Source of the DNA: Acidobacteriota bacterium
Lineage (GTDB): Bacteria > Acidobacteriota > Vicinamibacteria > Fen-336
Direction of reading: 5' to 3'
Length of the DNA stretch: 64,000 nucleotides
Assembly (NCBI GenBank): GCA_003223555.1
Contig: QHVM01000017.1
Coordinates: 1-64,000, forward strand
Shown in pieces: positions 1-8,520 of the stretch. The notes beneath the pieces are model-generated. The model was not told the origin of the DNA and did not search any database. It was given only the letters and a program-made list of their open reading frames with translations. The position numbers were made by a program, and so were the translations under genes. Each line of letters starts with the position of its first letter. The first letter of the stretch is position 1.

Positions 1-1010
1 CGATCCTGTTCCTGATGCTGTACCTCATCTATCAGCAGCAGATCACGGTCGGCCAGTTCTTCTCGCTGTGGATCTACTCGTTCTTCATCTTCGGCCCGCT
101 GCAGGAGATGGGCACGGTCATCAACCTCTACCGCGAGACGGAGGTGTCGCTCCAGAACTTCCAGCAGATCCTGGACACGCCGCAGGAGCCGCGGCCGGAG
201 CACCCGGTCCGGCTGGCTTCGCTGGAGGAGCTGGCCTTCGAGAACGTGACCTTCACCCATCAGACGGCGTCGCAGCCGGCGGTGCGGGACATCTCCTTCC
301 GCATCGGTCGGGGGCGGACGCTGGCTTTCGTCGGCCCTTCCGGCGCCGGCAAGACGACCCTGGTGAAGCTGCTCGTCGGCCTCTACCGGCCGCAGGCGGG
401 GCGGATCCTCTACAACGGGGTCGACAGCCGCGAGGCGGACATGGAAGCGCTGCGCGAGCGGATCGGCTTCGTCACCCAGGAGACGCAGCTCTTCTCCGGC
501 AGCATCCGCGAGAACCTGCTCTTCGTGAGGCCGGACGCCACGGACGCCGAGTGCCTGGAGGCCCTCCGGCGGGCGGCCTGTCAGGGCCTGCTGGCCCGGG
601 CGGCGAAAGGGCTCGACACCGTCATCGGCGAGGGGGGCATCAAGGTGTCCGGCGGGGAGCGCCAGCGGCTCTCCATCGCCCGCGCCCTGCTCCGGCGGCC
701 GGACCTGCTCGTCTTCGACGAGGCGACCTCGTCGCTCGACTCGCTCACCGAGGAGGAGATCAGCCACACCATTCGCGAGGTGGCGGACTCCCGCGACGTG
801 ATGAGCATCCTCATCGCCCACCGCCTCTCCACCGTCATGCACGCCGACCGGATCTTCGTCCTCGAGCGCGGGCAGGTCGTGGAGACGGGCCGGCACCAGG
901 AGCTGCTGGATCGGACCGGCCTGTACTACGCCATGTGGCGGCAGCAGGTCGGCGAGCGCCGCCCCGCGCTGGCGGTGGCGGCGGAACCGACGGGGGTGGC
1001 CGCAGGTTGA
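1..1010 (+). CDS. ABC exporter, ATPase C-terminal part (5' partial)
   Basis: The reading frame is already open at base 3, so the gene starts outside the window. What remains is the last transmembrane stretch (about residues 1-40 of the visible part) followed by a full nucleotide-binding domain. Walker A GPSGAGKTT lies near 333-359, then a Q-loop, the signature VSGGERQR near 645-668, Walker B LLVFDEATSSLD and the switch histidine in IAHRLST. The layout, membrane domain fused to ATPase, is that of a homodimeric type IV (MsbA/LmrA-like) exporter in the inner membrane. The substrate cannot be told. The stop TGA (1008-1010) directly abuts the stop of the convergent acyltransferase gene. Confidence 0.93.
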   Translation, partial: ILFLMLYLIYQQQITVGQFFSLWIYSFFIFGPLQEMGTVINLYRETEVSLQNFQQILDTPQEPRPEHPVRLASLEELAFENVTFTHQTASQPAVRDISFRIGRGRTLAFVGPSGAGKTTLVKLLVGLYRPQAGRILYNGVDSREADMEALRERIGFVTQETQLFSGSIRENLLFVRPDATDAECLEALRRAACQGLLARAAKGLDTVIGEGGIKVSGGERQRLSIARALLRRPDLLVFDEATSSLDSLTEEEISHTIREVADSRDVMSILIAHRLSTVMHADRIFVLERGQVVETGRHQELLDRTGLYYAMWRQQVGERRPALAVAAEPTGVAAG

Positions 1011-1745
1011 TCAACCGCCGCTGTCCGCGCTCGTGCGTTGCTCCTGCTCCAGGCGGTCCAGCGCCTCCTGGCAGTGCATGAGGCTGACCTGCCGAGCGTC
1101 GAGCGGGTCGCCATCGTGGACCACCAGGGAGCAGAATGGCATGGGCACGTAGTGCGTCACGGGTCGGCGAAGACGGATGATGCGGCGGCCGCGGAACGCC
1201 AGAGGCACCAACAAGGCGCCGGACGCCTGGGCGATGTCGAGCAGGCCCGCCTTGACCCGCCCATACGGGCCACCCGAATCGGCAGCCAGGGCCAGATGCC
1301 CGCCGCGGCTCGAGAGCGCGTCGGCGATCTGCGTCTTCGGACGGGTCGGCGAATGCCGGCCGTACACCCAGACCGGGAAGCCGAACCAGGCGTAGGCGCG
1401 CTGGTTGGCCCGCGAGCGCCAACCGTCGTGGGCCAGGATGGCGGGCACGGCCCAGGCGGGGAAATGGCGGAAGGCGGCGACACTCAACCAGGTGTAGGCA
1501 TGCCACGTGTAGTAGATCAGCGGCCGGCCCTCCGCGGCGGCGCGCTCGAACAGCCGGCCGGGCGGTCGGTGCCAGCGCACGGCCGCCGTCGACAGGTACG
1601 GCAGCATGCAGGCGGCGAACGCGCAGTTCGTCAAGAAGAGCAAAGGATCGAGGACGATGGTGTCGACCGCCCGGGGATGCTCCGGGTACAGATGGACGAC
1701 ACGGCCTCGATCATCGTGATGGGGAGTGTCCGCGCTCGAATCCAC
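1011..1745 (-). CDS. DUF374 lysophospholipid acyltransferase-like protein
   Basis: A 244-residue protein resembling the DUF374 branch of the LPLAT superfamily. It has an early hydrophobic segment, a central LAHDGW motif, the phrase AADSGGPYGRVKAGL and then GALLVPLAF, where the family usually reads D-x-P-x-GP...K-x-G...A-x-x-xGAPIVPV. Family members are membrane-associated acyltransferases, thought to act on lipid A or other lipid substrates; the acceptor here is unknown. The start used is GTG at 1745, only 23 bp from the divergent Gfo/Idh gene. A later start would leave more room for a promoter, so the first 20 or so residues are uncertain. No clear ribosome-binding site decides it. Confidence 0.75.
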   Translation of the reverse strand: MDSSADTPHHDDRGRVVHLYPEHPRAVDTIVLDPLLFLTNCAFAACMLPYLSTAAVRWHRPPGRLFERAAAEGRPLIYYTWHAYTWLSVAAFRHFPAWAVPAILAHDGWRSRANQRAYAWFGFPVWVYGRHSPTRPKTQIADALSSRGGHLALAADSGGPYGRVKAGLLDIAQASGALLVPLAFRGRRIIRLRRPVTHYVPMPFCSLVVHDGDPLDARQVSLMHCQEALDRLEQEQRTSADSGG

Positions 1746-1768
1746 CGCGGTACCTCGGGAGGAGTGTC

Positions 1769-3103
1769 ATGAAAAAGCCCAAGCCAATCAACCGCCGGTC
1801 GTTTCTCGGTCAGGCCGGCGCGGTGGCGATCGGCGCGAGCGGCCTCGGCCGCACCGCCTTCTCGTACGGCCGGATCCTGGGCGCGAACGATCGCATCTCG
1901 CTCGGCCACATCGGGGTGGGCCGGCGCGGCACCGAGCTGGCCGGCATCGTGGCCCGGCTCAAGTCGAAGAACGTCGAGATGACGGCCGTCTGCGACCTGT
2001 GGAAGGTCAACCGTGAAGCGGCCGCGGCCCGGGCCGAGGTGGCCCACGGCCGAGCGCCCCGGTCGTTCCAGTACATGAATGACCTGCTCGCCCTGAAGGA
2101 CGTGGACGCGGTCCTGGTCTCGACCGCCGATTTCCAGCATGCGACGCACTTGAAGATGGTGGTCGAGGCGGGCAAGGACTGCTACTGCGAGAAGCCGATG
2201 GCCAACGACCTCGCCGAGGCCAAGGCCGCCCGCGACGCGGTGCTCGGAAGGAACGCGGTCGTGCAGGTCGGAACGCAGCACCGCAGCGAGCCCTACCAGA
2301 TCGCCGCGCGGGACCTCATCGGCTCGGGTGCCCTGGGTGAGGTCACCAAGGTCGAGATCGTCTGGAACTATCACGGCCCCCGGTGGCGGGGTCGAAGCGA
2401 GGTCAACGAGCTGCGGGAGCAGGACACCGACTGGCGCCGCTGGCTGCTCACCAAGCCTTTCCGTCCGTTCGATCCCCGGATGTACTTCGAGTTCCGCCTC
2501 TACAAGGACTTCTCCAGCGGCATCCCCGACCAGTGGATGAGTCACGGCATCGACCTCATCCACTACTTCCTCGACGACAGCTTCCCGCGGTCGGTGGTGG
2601 CCCACGGCGGCGTCCTGGCCTGGAAGGACGGCCGGGAGAACCCCGACACGTTCCAGGCGCTGCTCGAGTACCCGAAGGGGTTCCTGGTGAGCTATTCGAC
2701 GAGCTTCGGCAACGACAGCGACAGCTTCACCCGCATCATGGGCAAGGCGGCGACCCTCATCAACGTCGGGGGCGAGGGGAGCCCGCGGTGGAAGTGGGTG
2801 GAGGAGAAGGGCACCCACGAGGACAACCCGGACGTGAGGCGCGCCGAGAGATACGTCACGCTCGCCGGCGACGACCGCGTCCCTCCCACGGCGATCGGCG
2901 ACAACGACCTGTCGCACATGACCAACTGGTTCGAATGCCTGCGCAGCCGGACGCAGCCGCACGCGACGGTCCACCACGGGTTCGCCCATTCCGTGGCGTG
3001 CATCATGGCCGCCCGCTCCTGCCGGGAAGGCAAGAAGCTCTACTGGGATCCAAAGACGGAGTCGATCCTCGACGAGGCCCCGGAGCCGACGAAGCCACTC
3101 TGA
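1769..3103 (+). CDS. Tat-exported Gfo/Idh/MocA-family oxidoreductase
   Basis: A 444-residue NAD(P)-dependent sugar oxidoreductase homologue. Residues 1-30 form a twin-arginine signal (NRRSFLGQ then a hydrophobic run), so the enzyme is probably folded with cofactor and exported. The Rossmann motif follows at GVGRRG (about residues 50-55), then the family's CEKPMAND motif (about 143-150), whose lysine is usually catalytic. The C-terminal half is the alpha/beta substrate domain. A GGAGG ribosome site sits 7-11 bases before ATG 1769. The stop overlaps the next start (TGATG), so the sugar isomerase is translationally coupled. The substrate is not evident; paired Gfo/Idh-isomerase genes usually act on sugars or inositols. 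Confidence 0.9.
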   Translation: MKKPKPINRRSFLGQAGAVAIGASGLGRTAFSYGRILGANDRISLGHIGVGRRGTELAGIVARLKSKNVEMTAVCDLWKVNREAAAARAEVAHGRAPRSFQYMNDLLALKDVDAVLVSTADFQHATHLKMVVEAGKDCYCEKPMANDLAEAKAARDAVLGRNAVVQVGTQHRSEPYQIAARDLIGSGALGEVTKVEIVWNYHGPRWRGRSEVNELREQDTDWRRWLLTKPFRPFDPRMYFEFRLYKDFSSGIPDQWMSHGIDLIHYFLDDSFPRSVVAHGGVLAWKDGRENPDTFQALLEYPKGFLVSYSTSFGNDSDSFTRIMGKAATLINVGGEGSPRWKWVEEKGTHEDNPDVRRAERYVTLAGDDRVPPTAIGDNDLSHMTNWFECLRSRTQPHATVHHGFAHSVACIMAARSCREGKKLYWDPKTESILDEAPEPTKPL

Positions 3104-3942
3104 TGAGGAAATCGATCGGCGACAACCTGGTCCCGAAGGAGTGGGGCTTCGAGAAGGGCCTCGCCCTCGTCAAGAAGGCCGGCTACGACGGCATCGAGCT
3201 GTGGCTGGGCGCCACTCCCTGGTTCCGGCTCGACACGACCGACGCCCAGGTGCGAGAGCTGCGGCGCAAGGTCGACGACGCCGGTCTCGTGGTCTCGAAC
3301 GTCTCCAACTCGCTGGACTGGGATCGGCCGTTGTCTTCCCGCGACCCGCGGGTCCGCGAGCAGGCGGTGCGGCACATCACGCGCCAGATCGAGAGCGCGC
3401 AGATCCTCGGCACCGACGCGATCCTCGTCGTCGCCGGCATCGTCACCGAGGAGACGCCGTATCAGGAGGTCTACCCGCGGACGGTGGAGGGCCTGCAGAA
3501 GCTGGCCGAAACGGCCGCCCCCGCCCGGGTCAAGATCGGCTGCGAGAACTGCTGCTCCGAGCAGCGCTTCCTGATGAGCCCGCGCGAGTTCAAGCTGTTC
3601 CTGGACGACGTCGGCAGCCCGTGGGTCGGCCTCCATCTCGACGTCGGCAACATCCACGATACCGGCTTCCCCGAGCAGTGGATCGAGATCCACGGCCCCC
3701 GCATCACGCGCGTCCACGTGAAGGACGTGATGCGCCACCGCGGCCGCTGCGGCAACGAAAGCGTCTACACGAACCTGTTCCTGGGCGACAACAACTGGAA
3801 GGCGATCCGCGAGGCGTTCCAGAAGGTCGGCTACGACGGATGGCTGATCGCCGAGATGGAAGCGCGCTACCGCTACGCGCGCGACCAGCAGTTCTACGAT
3901 ACGGCGGCGGCGATGGACCGCTTCATCTCGGGCCAGCTCTAG
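3103..3942 (+). CDS. sugar phosphate isomerase/epimerase (AP endonuclease 2 TIM-barrel)
   Basis: 279 residues beginning MRKSIGDN, with ATG at 3103 overlapping the upstream TGA by one base. The fold is the xylose-isomerase-like TIM barrel. Acidic and histidine residues that would bind the divalent metal are visible: E in GCENCCSE, D and H in LHLDVGNIHD, H in RVHVKDV and E near the end in IAEMEA. No signal peptide is seen, so it should be cytoplasmic even though its partner oxidoreductase carries a Tat signal. The neighbouring gene suggests a shared sugar or polyol pathway (oxidation followed by isomerisation). The exact substrate cannot be assigned from sequence. Confidence 0.88.
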   Translation: MRKSIGDNLVPKEWGFEKGLALVKKAGYDGIELWLGATPWFRLDTTDAQVRELRRKVDDAGLVVSNVSNSLDWDRPLSSRDPRVREQAVRHITRQIESAQILGTDAILVVAGIVTEETPYQEVYPRTVEGLQKLAETAAPARVKIGCENCCSEQRFLMSPREFKLFLDDVGSPWVGLHLDVGNIHDTGFPEQWIEIHGPRITRVHVKDVMRHRGRCGNESVYTNLFLGDNNWKAIREAFQKVGYDGWLIAEMEARYRYARDQQFYDTAAAMDRFISGQL

Positions 3943-3944
3943 GC

Positions 3945-4547
3945 GTGGGCCTGTCCCGGCGAAGTTTCCTGGGGGCCCTGGCGGCGGTTCCCTTGAGCCG
4001 CGCCTTCGGAGGCTCGACGCGGAGCGCGCCTCCCGTCGGTGCAACCTGCGTGCTCCCCGAGTCCTGCGCCGGCTTCGCGAGGGCGCTCGCGGGCCGGGAG
4101 GCACCTCACCTGGTCGTCTTCCCCGGCACGGCCGGCTGGGACGACTCGATCGCGCAGCGCGTGCGAAGCGGCCAGCTCGTGATCTTCGAATCGGCCGCCG
4201 GCTTCGCCGAAGGTGGAGCGCTTCAGGAGCAGCAGGCGGGGCTCAGGGCCTTCGGCCTCGCCATCGAACGCCCCGTGGCGCTGTGGACCGAAGGCCGGCC
4301 GTCCTACCTCGACCTCGACTGGCCCGTGCGCGCACGCGTCCGGGATTTCTCCCATGCCGTCGCCGTCCGCGGCGGCGAGACGGTGGGAGCGCTCGGAGGG
4401 CGGCCGGTGGCGGCGTTGCAACGCGCCGGCGCAGGCGCGCTGCTGTTCCTGGGCTCTCCGGTCGGTCCCGCGCTGTGGAGCGGCGACCCGCAGGCTCATG
4501 CCTGGCTGAGTTCTGTCCTTGCTGCGCACCTTCTGGGATCGACATGA
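3945..4547 (+). CDS. Tat-secreted protein of unknown function
   Basis: 200 residues from a GTG start two bases after the isomerase stop, so it is probably the third gene of that operon. The N-terminus (VGLSRRSFLGALAAVP) is a textbook twin-arginine signal. The mature part contains HLVVFPGTAGWDD, QLVIFESAAGF and LLFLGSPVGPAL, an alternating strand/helix pattern reminiscent of glutamine-amidotransferase-like or ThuA-like folds. No Cys-His-Glu triad is evident. A role in the same sugar pathway is inference from position only. Its 3' end lies about 50 bp from a decayed recombinase gene, so a disturbed C-terminus cannot be excluded. Confidence 0.75.
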   Translation: MGLSRRSFLGALAAVPLSRAFGGSTRSAPPVGATCVLPESCAGFARALAGREAPHLVVFPGTAGWDDSIAQRVRSGQLVIFESAAGFAEGGALQEQQAGLRAFGLAIERPVALWTEGRPSYLDLDWPVRARVRDFSHAVAVRGGETVGALGGRPVAALQRAGAGALLFLGSPVGPALWSGDPQAHAWLSSVLAAHLLGST

Positions 4548-4595
4548 TCGAGGAGGCAAGGGCCCATGTGCAAGCGGGGATCGAGGCACGGGTTC

Positions 4596-5037
4596 GTCCA
4601 AAGGATGTCCGCGGGCCTCAGCGTGCAGACCTCCGTGATGCGCAACCCCGCGCCGTAGGCCACGGCGGCGATCGTCCGATACCGGATCGCGGTGATGCAC
4701 GAGAGCAGCCGTCCCGCCTCGCTCCCCGTGAGGATGTCCGGCAGCCGCCGCGGAACCTTGGGAAACGGGACCTCGGCAACCAACTCGGGACGCTTGAGCG
4801 TGACGACGTAGAGGAACTTCAGTGAAGCCACGTACATCGGTGGGTGGCAGGTGAGGCTTGCTTGACCTCCAACAGGTGGAGCAGGAAATCCTTGATCTCC
4901 TTCTCGCCCATCTGCGCCGGCGAACGGCCATAGCGCTCGGCGAAGCGTCGGGCACAAGCCAGGTAACACCGCCGCGTATTCGGCGAGAATCCCTTGAGCT
5001 TGAGCTCCCCTTCCATCCTGTCGCGCAGCATTCCCAT
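4596..5037 (-). pseudogene. Truncated, frameshifted tyrosine recombinase (IS91-associated integrase type)
   Basis: Reading leftwards from ATG 5037 (preceded by an AGGAG-type site), the first frame gives MGMLRDRMEG, GFSPNTRRCYL and KDFLLHLLEVKQASPATHR, which is the SAM-like N-terminal domain of integrases. Near 4848 the frame shifts by one base and the homology continues in another frame as MYVASLKFLYVVTL, then GSEAGRLLSC and YGAGLRITEV, which carries the first catalytic Arg. Similarity stops near 4596 (LRPADIL), so the second half, with the H-x-x-R box and the nucleophilic Tyr, is gone. Only about 147 of a usual 290 or so residues remain. This is a dead remnant of a mobile element. Confidence 0.8.
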
Positions 5038-5512
5038 GACTCTTCTCCTCGTGGCCCGGCACGGAATGCGCCGGGACAGGGACGATGCCCCAGCGCGCGA
5101 GGATGTGGGAATCGCGCGGAGCCGCGCAGGAATCAGCGACAACCGTCTTCGGGCAGTGACGCTAGCTGCCGCGAACGCGGCTTAGTTCAAACCACGAGGT
5201 TTATCGGGCGCCGCGACCAACGGGAGCGGCGCGGACCCCGAGGGAACCCCGGCACGCGGGCTGCGGGGACAGCCTTCTCTTAAGAGCGGCGTGATGCAGC
5301 CCGCGTGACGGGGCGCGACGCCCGCGGGCCGTACCTGCCCCGGGGGGTCACAACCGCCCAGAGCCATCGCGGCCCGCCTCAGGCGGTCCCGCCTTTGAAT
5401 GAAGCGCCGCGACGTCGCGGCAGCTTCCGTCCTGGGCCGAGCTGCGGCGACGTCACGGCATCCTTGAAGGTAATGGAGGAGTATTGGGCTGTGGGACCCG
5501 CTGGCGCTGTGC
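5038..5512. other. Non-coding stretch between recombinase remnant and aldo/keto reductase
   Basis: No convincing gene is seen in these 475 bases. Short open frames have arginine/proline-rich composition typical of GC-rich noise. The stretch contains the ribosome-binding region of the recombinase remnant (right next to 5037) and a long imperfect palindrome at 5406-5459. It may be debris of the same lost element. Confidence 0.6.
5406..5459. terminator. 20-bp inverted repeat, possible terminator of the aldo/keto reductase gene
   Basis: Arms 5406-5425 and 5440-5459 are complementary with two mismatches around a 14-base loop. It lies 54-107 bases beyond the stop of the leftward aldo/keto reductase gene. 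There is no T-run, so an intrinsic terminator is only a possibility. It could equally be an end or recombination site of the decayed element. Confidence 0.4.
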
Positions 5513-6502
5513 TCAGCTACTGGGCGAACCGAACAGCCCTCTAAGCTGCGCCGCCTCATCCGTCGTCAGCGTCACGTCGAGCGCGGCCAGCGCGGCGTCG
5601 ATGTGCTCGGGGCGCCGGGGCCCGATGATGGCCGCGCTTATCAAGGGATGGTGGAGGACCCAGCCCAGCGCGAGCGTGCTCATCTCGACGCCTCGCGAGC
5701 GCGCTTCGTCCGCGAGGTCGGCCAGGGCGGCAAAGACCCGATCGTCGACCAGGTGCTGGTACGGCTCGGGCCGCAACGTCATCCGCGACCCGGGAGGGTA
5801 CGGACTGCCTGACCGATACTTGCCGGTCAGCCAGCCTCCCGCGAGCGGGCTGAAAGCCGTGAAGCCGAGCCCCTGGTCGGCGCAGAGCGGCAAGACCTCG
5901 CGCTCGGGCGCGCGGTCCAGCAGGCTGTAGGAGTTCTGCACCCACTCGAACCGGCACCAGCCGTTCTTGTCGCTGATCCACAGGGCTCGCGCCAGCCGCC
6001 ACGCCTCGATGTTGCTCGCCCCGAGATAGAGCACCTTGCCCATGCGGACGAGGTCGTCGAGGGTCCGGAGGGTCTCTTCGAGCGGAGTCTCGGGGTCGGG
6101 CTCGTGGATCAGGTACATGTCCAGCCGGTCGGTCTGCAAGCGGGTCAGGCTCGCGTCGATCTGCCGCAGGATGTGCCGGCGGGAAAGCCCGCGGTCGTTG
6201 GGACCCTCGCCGACCGGGTTGAAGACCTTGGAGCTGATGAGGATCTGGTCCCGTGCGAGCGATCCTCTTTCCTTCAGCCAGCGACCGATGAACTCCTCGC
6301 TCCGGCCGCCACCGTAGGCGTCGGCGGTATCGAAGAAGTTGATGCCCGCCTCCCGCGCCCGATCCATCAGGGCGAACGCCTCCTGCTCGCTCTCGCCCAT
6401 GCCGTAGAACGCCGGCGCCGACCCGATCCCGCCGAAGTTCCCGCAGCCCAGCCCGAGGCGGGAGACCTGGAGGCCGGTCGTTCCCAGCCGCCGATACAGC
6501 AT
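5513..6502 (-). CDS. Aldo/keto reductase
   Basis: 329 residues, NADPH-dependent carbonyl reductase family, cytoplasmic. The AKR tetrad is visible: Asp and Tyr in NFFDTADAYGGG, Lys in LISSKVF and His in MYLIHEPD. The C-terminal cofactor-binding region includes IIGPRRPEHID. The length suits the YajO/Tas/PhnI-type subgroup acting on small aldehydes or sugars. ATG 6502 is chosen because MLYRRLGTTGL is the normal family beginning. A second in-frame ATG at 6520 would add MLYRRA, a near-duplicate of the first residues (MLYRRAMLYRRLG), apparently a short local duplication. The gene diverges from the bicupin gene with only 51 bp between starts. Confidence 0.93.
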   Translation of the reverse strand: MLYRRLGTTGLQVSRLGLGCGNFGGIGSAPAFYGMGESEQEAFALMDRAREAGINFFDTADAYGGGRSEEFIGRWLKERGSLARDQILISSKVFNPVGEGPNDRGLSRRHILRQIDASLTRLQTDRLDMYLIHEPDPETPLEETLRTLDDLVRMGKVLYLGASNIEAWRLARALWISDKNGWCRFEWVQNSYSLLDRAPEREVLPLCADQGLGFTAFSPLAGGWLTGKYRSGSPYPPGSRMTLRPEPYQHLVDDRVFAALADLADEARSRGVEMSTLALGWVLHHPLISAAIIGPRRPEHIDAALAALDVTLTTDEAAQLRGLFGSPSS

Positions 6503-6512
6503 CGCCCGCCGG

Positions 6513-6518
6513 TATAAC
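6513..6518 (+). promoter_or_regulatory. Candidate -10 box for the bicupin gene
   Basis: TATAAC, 35 bases before ATG 6554, in the 51-bp divergent gap. A GGGAAGGGAG ribosome site lies between. The same bases read as GTTATACC on the other strand, about 9 nt before the reductase start, so the two promoters may overlap. No good -35 box is seen. Confidence 0.4.
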
Positions 6519-6553
6519 ATGCCCGCGCCGGAAAGAGACAGGGAAGGGAGCCG

Positions 6554-7180
6554 ATGCGGAGCTTGCTGGTGGCAGCGGCTTGCGTGGCCGTGGCGACGAT
6601 CCTGGCCGGCGAGGGCACCGGGGCTGGCGTCAGCCTCGTCCTCGACAACGCTCGCGTCCGCGTGCTCAAGGCGCGCACCGGTTCGGCCGTCGCCGACCAT
6701 CCCGCGGCCGTGGTGGTGGTACTGGAGGACGGCGCCACGCACAAGGCCGGCGACGCCTACTGGTCAGGGGACCCGGCGGCTCCGCGAAGCGGAAGCGATG
6801 TGGGTCCGATCATCATCGTCGAGCCCAAGGGACCGGCACCGTTTGCCGCGCCGGCGCCGGGAACGGCCGGCGGGATCACGCCCGGTCCGGGCCCGTCGAC
6901 CTTCGTCGGCATGAGCTTCAAGCCCCTGTTGGACAACGAGCGGGTGAGGGTCATCCGCGGCCGGATGGAGGTGGGCGCCCGGGAAGGCTTTCACACGCAC
7001 GCCTCCGACATCGTGGTGGTTCATCTCTCGGGCGGCGCCATCGAGGACACCGCGGACGGCAAGACGAGGGTGAATCACTGGAAGCGCGGCGACGTCGAGT
7101 TCGAGCCGCGAGGGTCCAGCCATTCCGCTCGCAACGTCGGGTCCGCCGTCGACGCGGTATTGGTCACGCTGAAGCCATAG
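6554..7180 (+). CDS. Secreted bicupin-like protein
   Basis: 208 residues with a signal peptide (residues 1-23). Two related halves are visible: VLDNARVRVLKAR near residue 30 and LLDNERVRVIRGRMEVG near 125, each starting a cupin-like beta-sandwich. Only the second half keeps a metal-binding style motif, with EGFHTHASD followed by a later SSHSARN; the first half lacks the histidines. The protein therefore looks like a tandem cupin in which one copy is degenerate, acting in the periplasm. Ligand and reaction are unknown. The APC permease starts three bases after the stop, so the two are likely cotranscribed. Confidence 0.75.
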   Translation: MRSLLVAAACVAVATILAGEGTGAGVSLVLDNARVRVLKARTGSAVADHPAAVVVVLEDGATHKAGDAYWSGDPAAPRSGSDVGPIIIVEPKGPAPFAAPAPGTAGGITPGPGPSTFVGMSFKPLLDNERVRVIRGRMEVGAREGFHTHASDIVVVHLSGGAIEDTADGKTRVNHWKRGDVEFEPRGSSHSARNVGSAVDAVLVTLKP

Positions 7181-7183
7181 AGG

Positions 7184-8494
7184 ATGGCGGCCGAGAAGGG
7201 CGGCCTGAGACGCATCCTCGGGGTCGGCTTCGGCCTCGCGGTGATCGTCGGCAGCACCCTCGGCATCGGCATCCTCCGCACGCCGGGCCTCGTGGCTGCT
7301 CAGCTCGCCTCGCGCTCGGGCATCCTCGCGGTCTGGCTCCTCGGCGGCCTCTACACGCTGCTCGGATCGGTGTGCCTGACCGAGCTGGGCACGATGCTGC
7401 CCCGGGCGGGGGGCTACTACGTCTACGCCCGGCGTGCCTTCGGCGACACCGCCGGCTTCGCGGTCGGCTGGTCCGACTGGATCACGTATTGCGCCGTCCT
7501 CGGATACGTGACGATCGCGATGGGCGAGTTCTCGGCCGTCCTGGCGCCTTCGCTCGGGCCGGCGATCAAGCCGATCGCCGTGGCCGTGCTCGGGCTCTTC
7601 GCGCTGTTGCAGTGGGCGGGCGTGCGCATCAGCAGCCGGTTCCAGGAGGCGACGACCGCGGTCAAGTTCCTGGCGTTCCTCGCCCTGGTCGCCGCGTGCT
7701 TCGCTCATGCCGCCGCGTCTCCGTCGCCGGAGGGCGGCCCGGCCGTGCTCCGTCCGGACGGGCCGGGGTTCGTGGGCCTCGTCGTGGCGCTGCAGTCCGT
7801 CGCCATCACCTACGGCGGCTGGCAGAGCGCGCTCTACTTCACGGAAGAAGACCGCGACCCTCGCCGCAACCTGCCGCGGTCGATGATCGGCGGCGTGCTG
7901 TCGGTGCTGGTGATCTACCTGCTCGTCAACCTTGCGCTGCTGTCGGTCCTGCCCGTGGGCGCGCTCTCGCGCTCGACGCTGCCGGCGGCCGACGCGGCGA
8001 AGGCGATCTTCGGCGGCCGGGGCGGCCAGATGATCACGCTGCTGTCGCTCGTATCGCTGCCGCCCCTCGTCAACGCGATCATGATGATCGGCACGCGGAT
8101 CCTGTTCGCCATGGGCCGGGACGGGCTGCTCTGGAGGGGCGCCGCCGCGGTCAACGACCGGGGCACGCCGGTCCGGGCGACGCTGGTGACGACCGCGGTG
8201 GCGGCGGTCCTCATCGGGACCGGGACGTTCCAGAAGCTCGTGGCCGTGGCGGCGTTCTTCCTGGCCGTCAACTACTGCGTCTGCTGCCTGGCCCTGATCG
8301 TCTTGCGGCGGCGCGAGCCACGGCTCGAGCGGCCATTCCGCGCCTGGGGATATCCCTGGTCGGCCGGGATCGTCCTGATCGGCGCCGCGGCCTTCCTGAC
8401 CGGTGTCCTGCTGGGAGACACACGGACGGCGCTCGTCGCGATGGGTCTGCTGGCGGCAGGCCTGCTGGGGCGGCTCTGGTCGTCCCGCCGGTGA
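7184..8494 (+). CDS. APC-family amino acid/polyamine permease
   Basis: 436 residues, about twelve hydrophobic helices, inner membrane. The first helix has the APC signature G-S-x-x-G-x-G-I in VIVGSTLGIGIL, used to bind the amino-acid backbone. Later helices include YYVYARRAFG and the conserved TYGGWQSALYFTEE stretch. It belongs to the amino acid-polyamine-organocation superfamily, closest in feel to the SLC7/YfnA-type branch. The substrate cannot be set. ATG 7184 follows the bicupin stop by three bases; the bicupin may sense or bind a related compound, but that is inference. Confidence 0.88.
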   Translation: MAAEKGGLRRILGVGFGLAVIVGSTLGIGILRTPGLVAAQLASRSGILAVWLLGGLYTLLGSVCLTELGTMLPRAGGYYVYARRAFGDTAGFAVGWSDWITYCAVLGYVTIAMGEFSAVLAPSLGPAIKPIAVAVLGLFALLQWAGVRISSRFQEATTAVKFLAFLALVAACFAHAAASPSPEGGPAVLRPDGPGFVGLVVALQSVAITYGGWQSALYFTEEDRDPRRNLPRSMIGGVLSVLVIYLLVNLALLSVLPVGALSRSTLPAADAAKAIFGGRGGQMITLLSLVSLPPLVNAIMMIGTRILFAMGRDGLLWRGAAAVNDRGTPVRATLVTTAVAAVLIGTGTFQKLVAVAAFFLAVNYCVCCLALIVLRRREPRLERPFRAWGYPWSAGIVLIGAAAFLTGVLLGDTRTALVAMGLLAAGLLGRLWSSRR

Positions 8495-8520
8495 TATCCT
8501 CCAGGCAACCGAGGCGAACC

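Noticed and set aside
5406..5459. Integron attC site
   Set aside because: The palindrome lacks the GTTRRRY/RYYYAAC core sites, and the nearby remnant is not an integron integrase.
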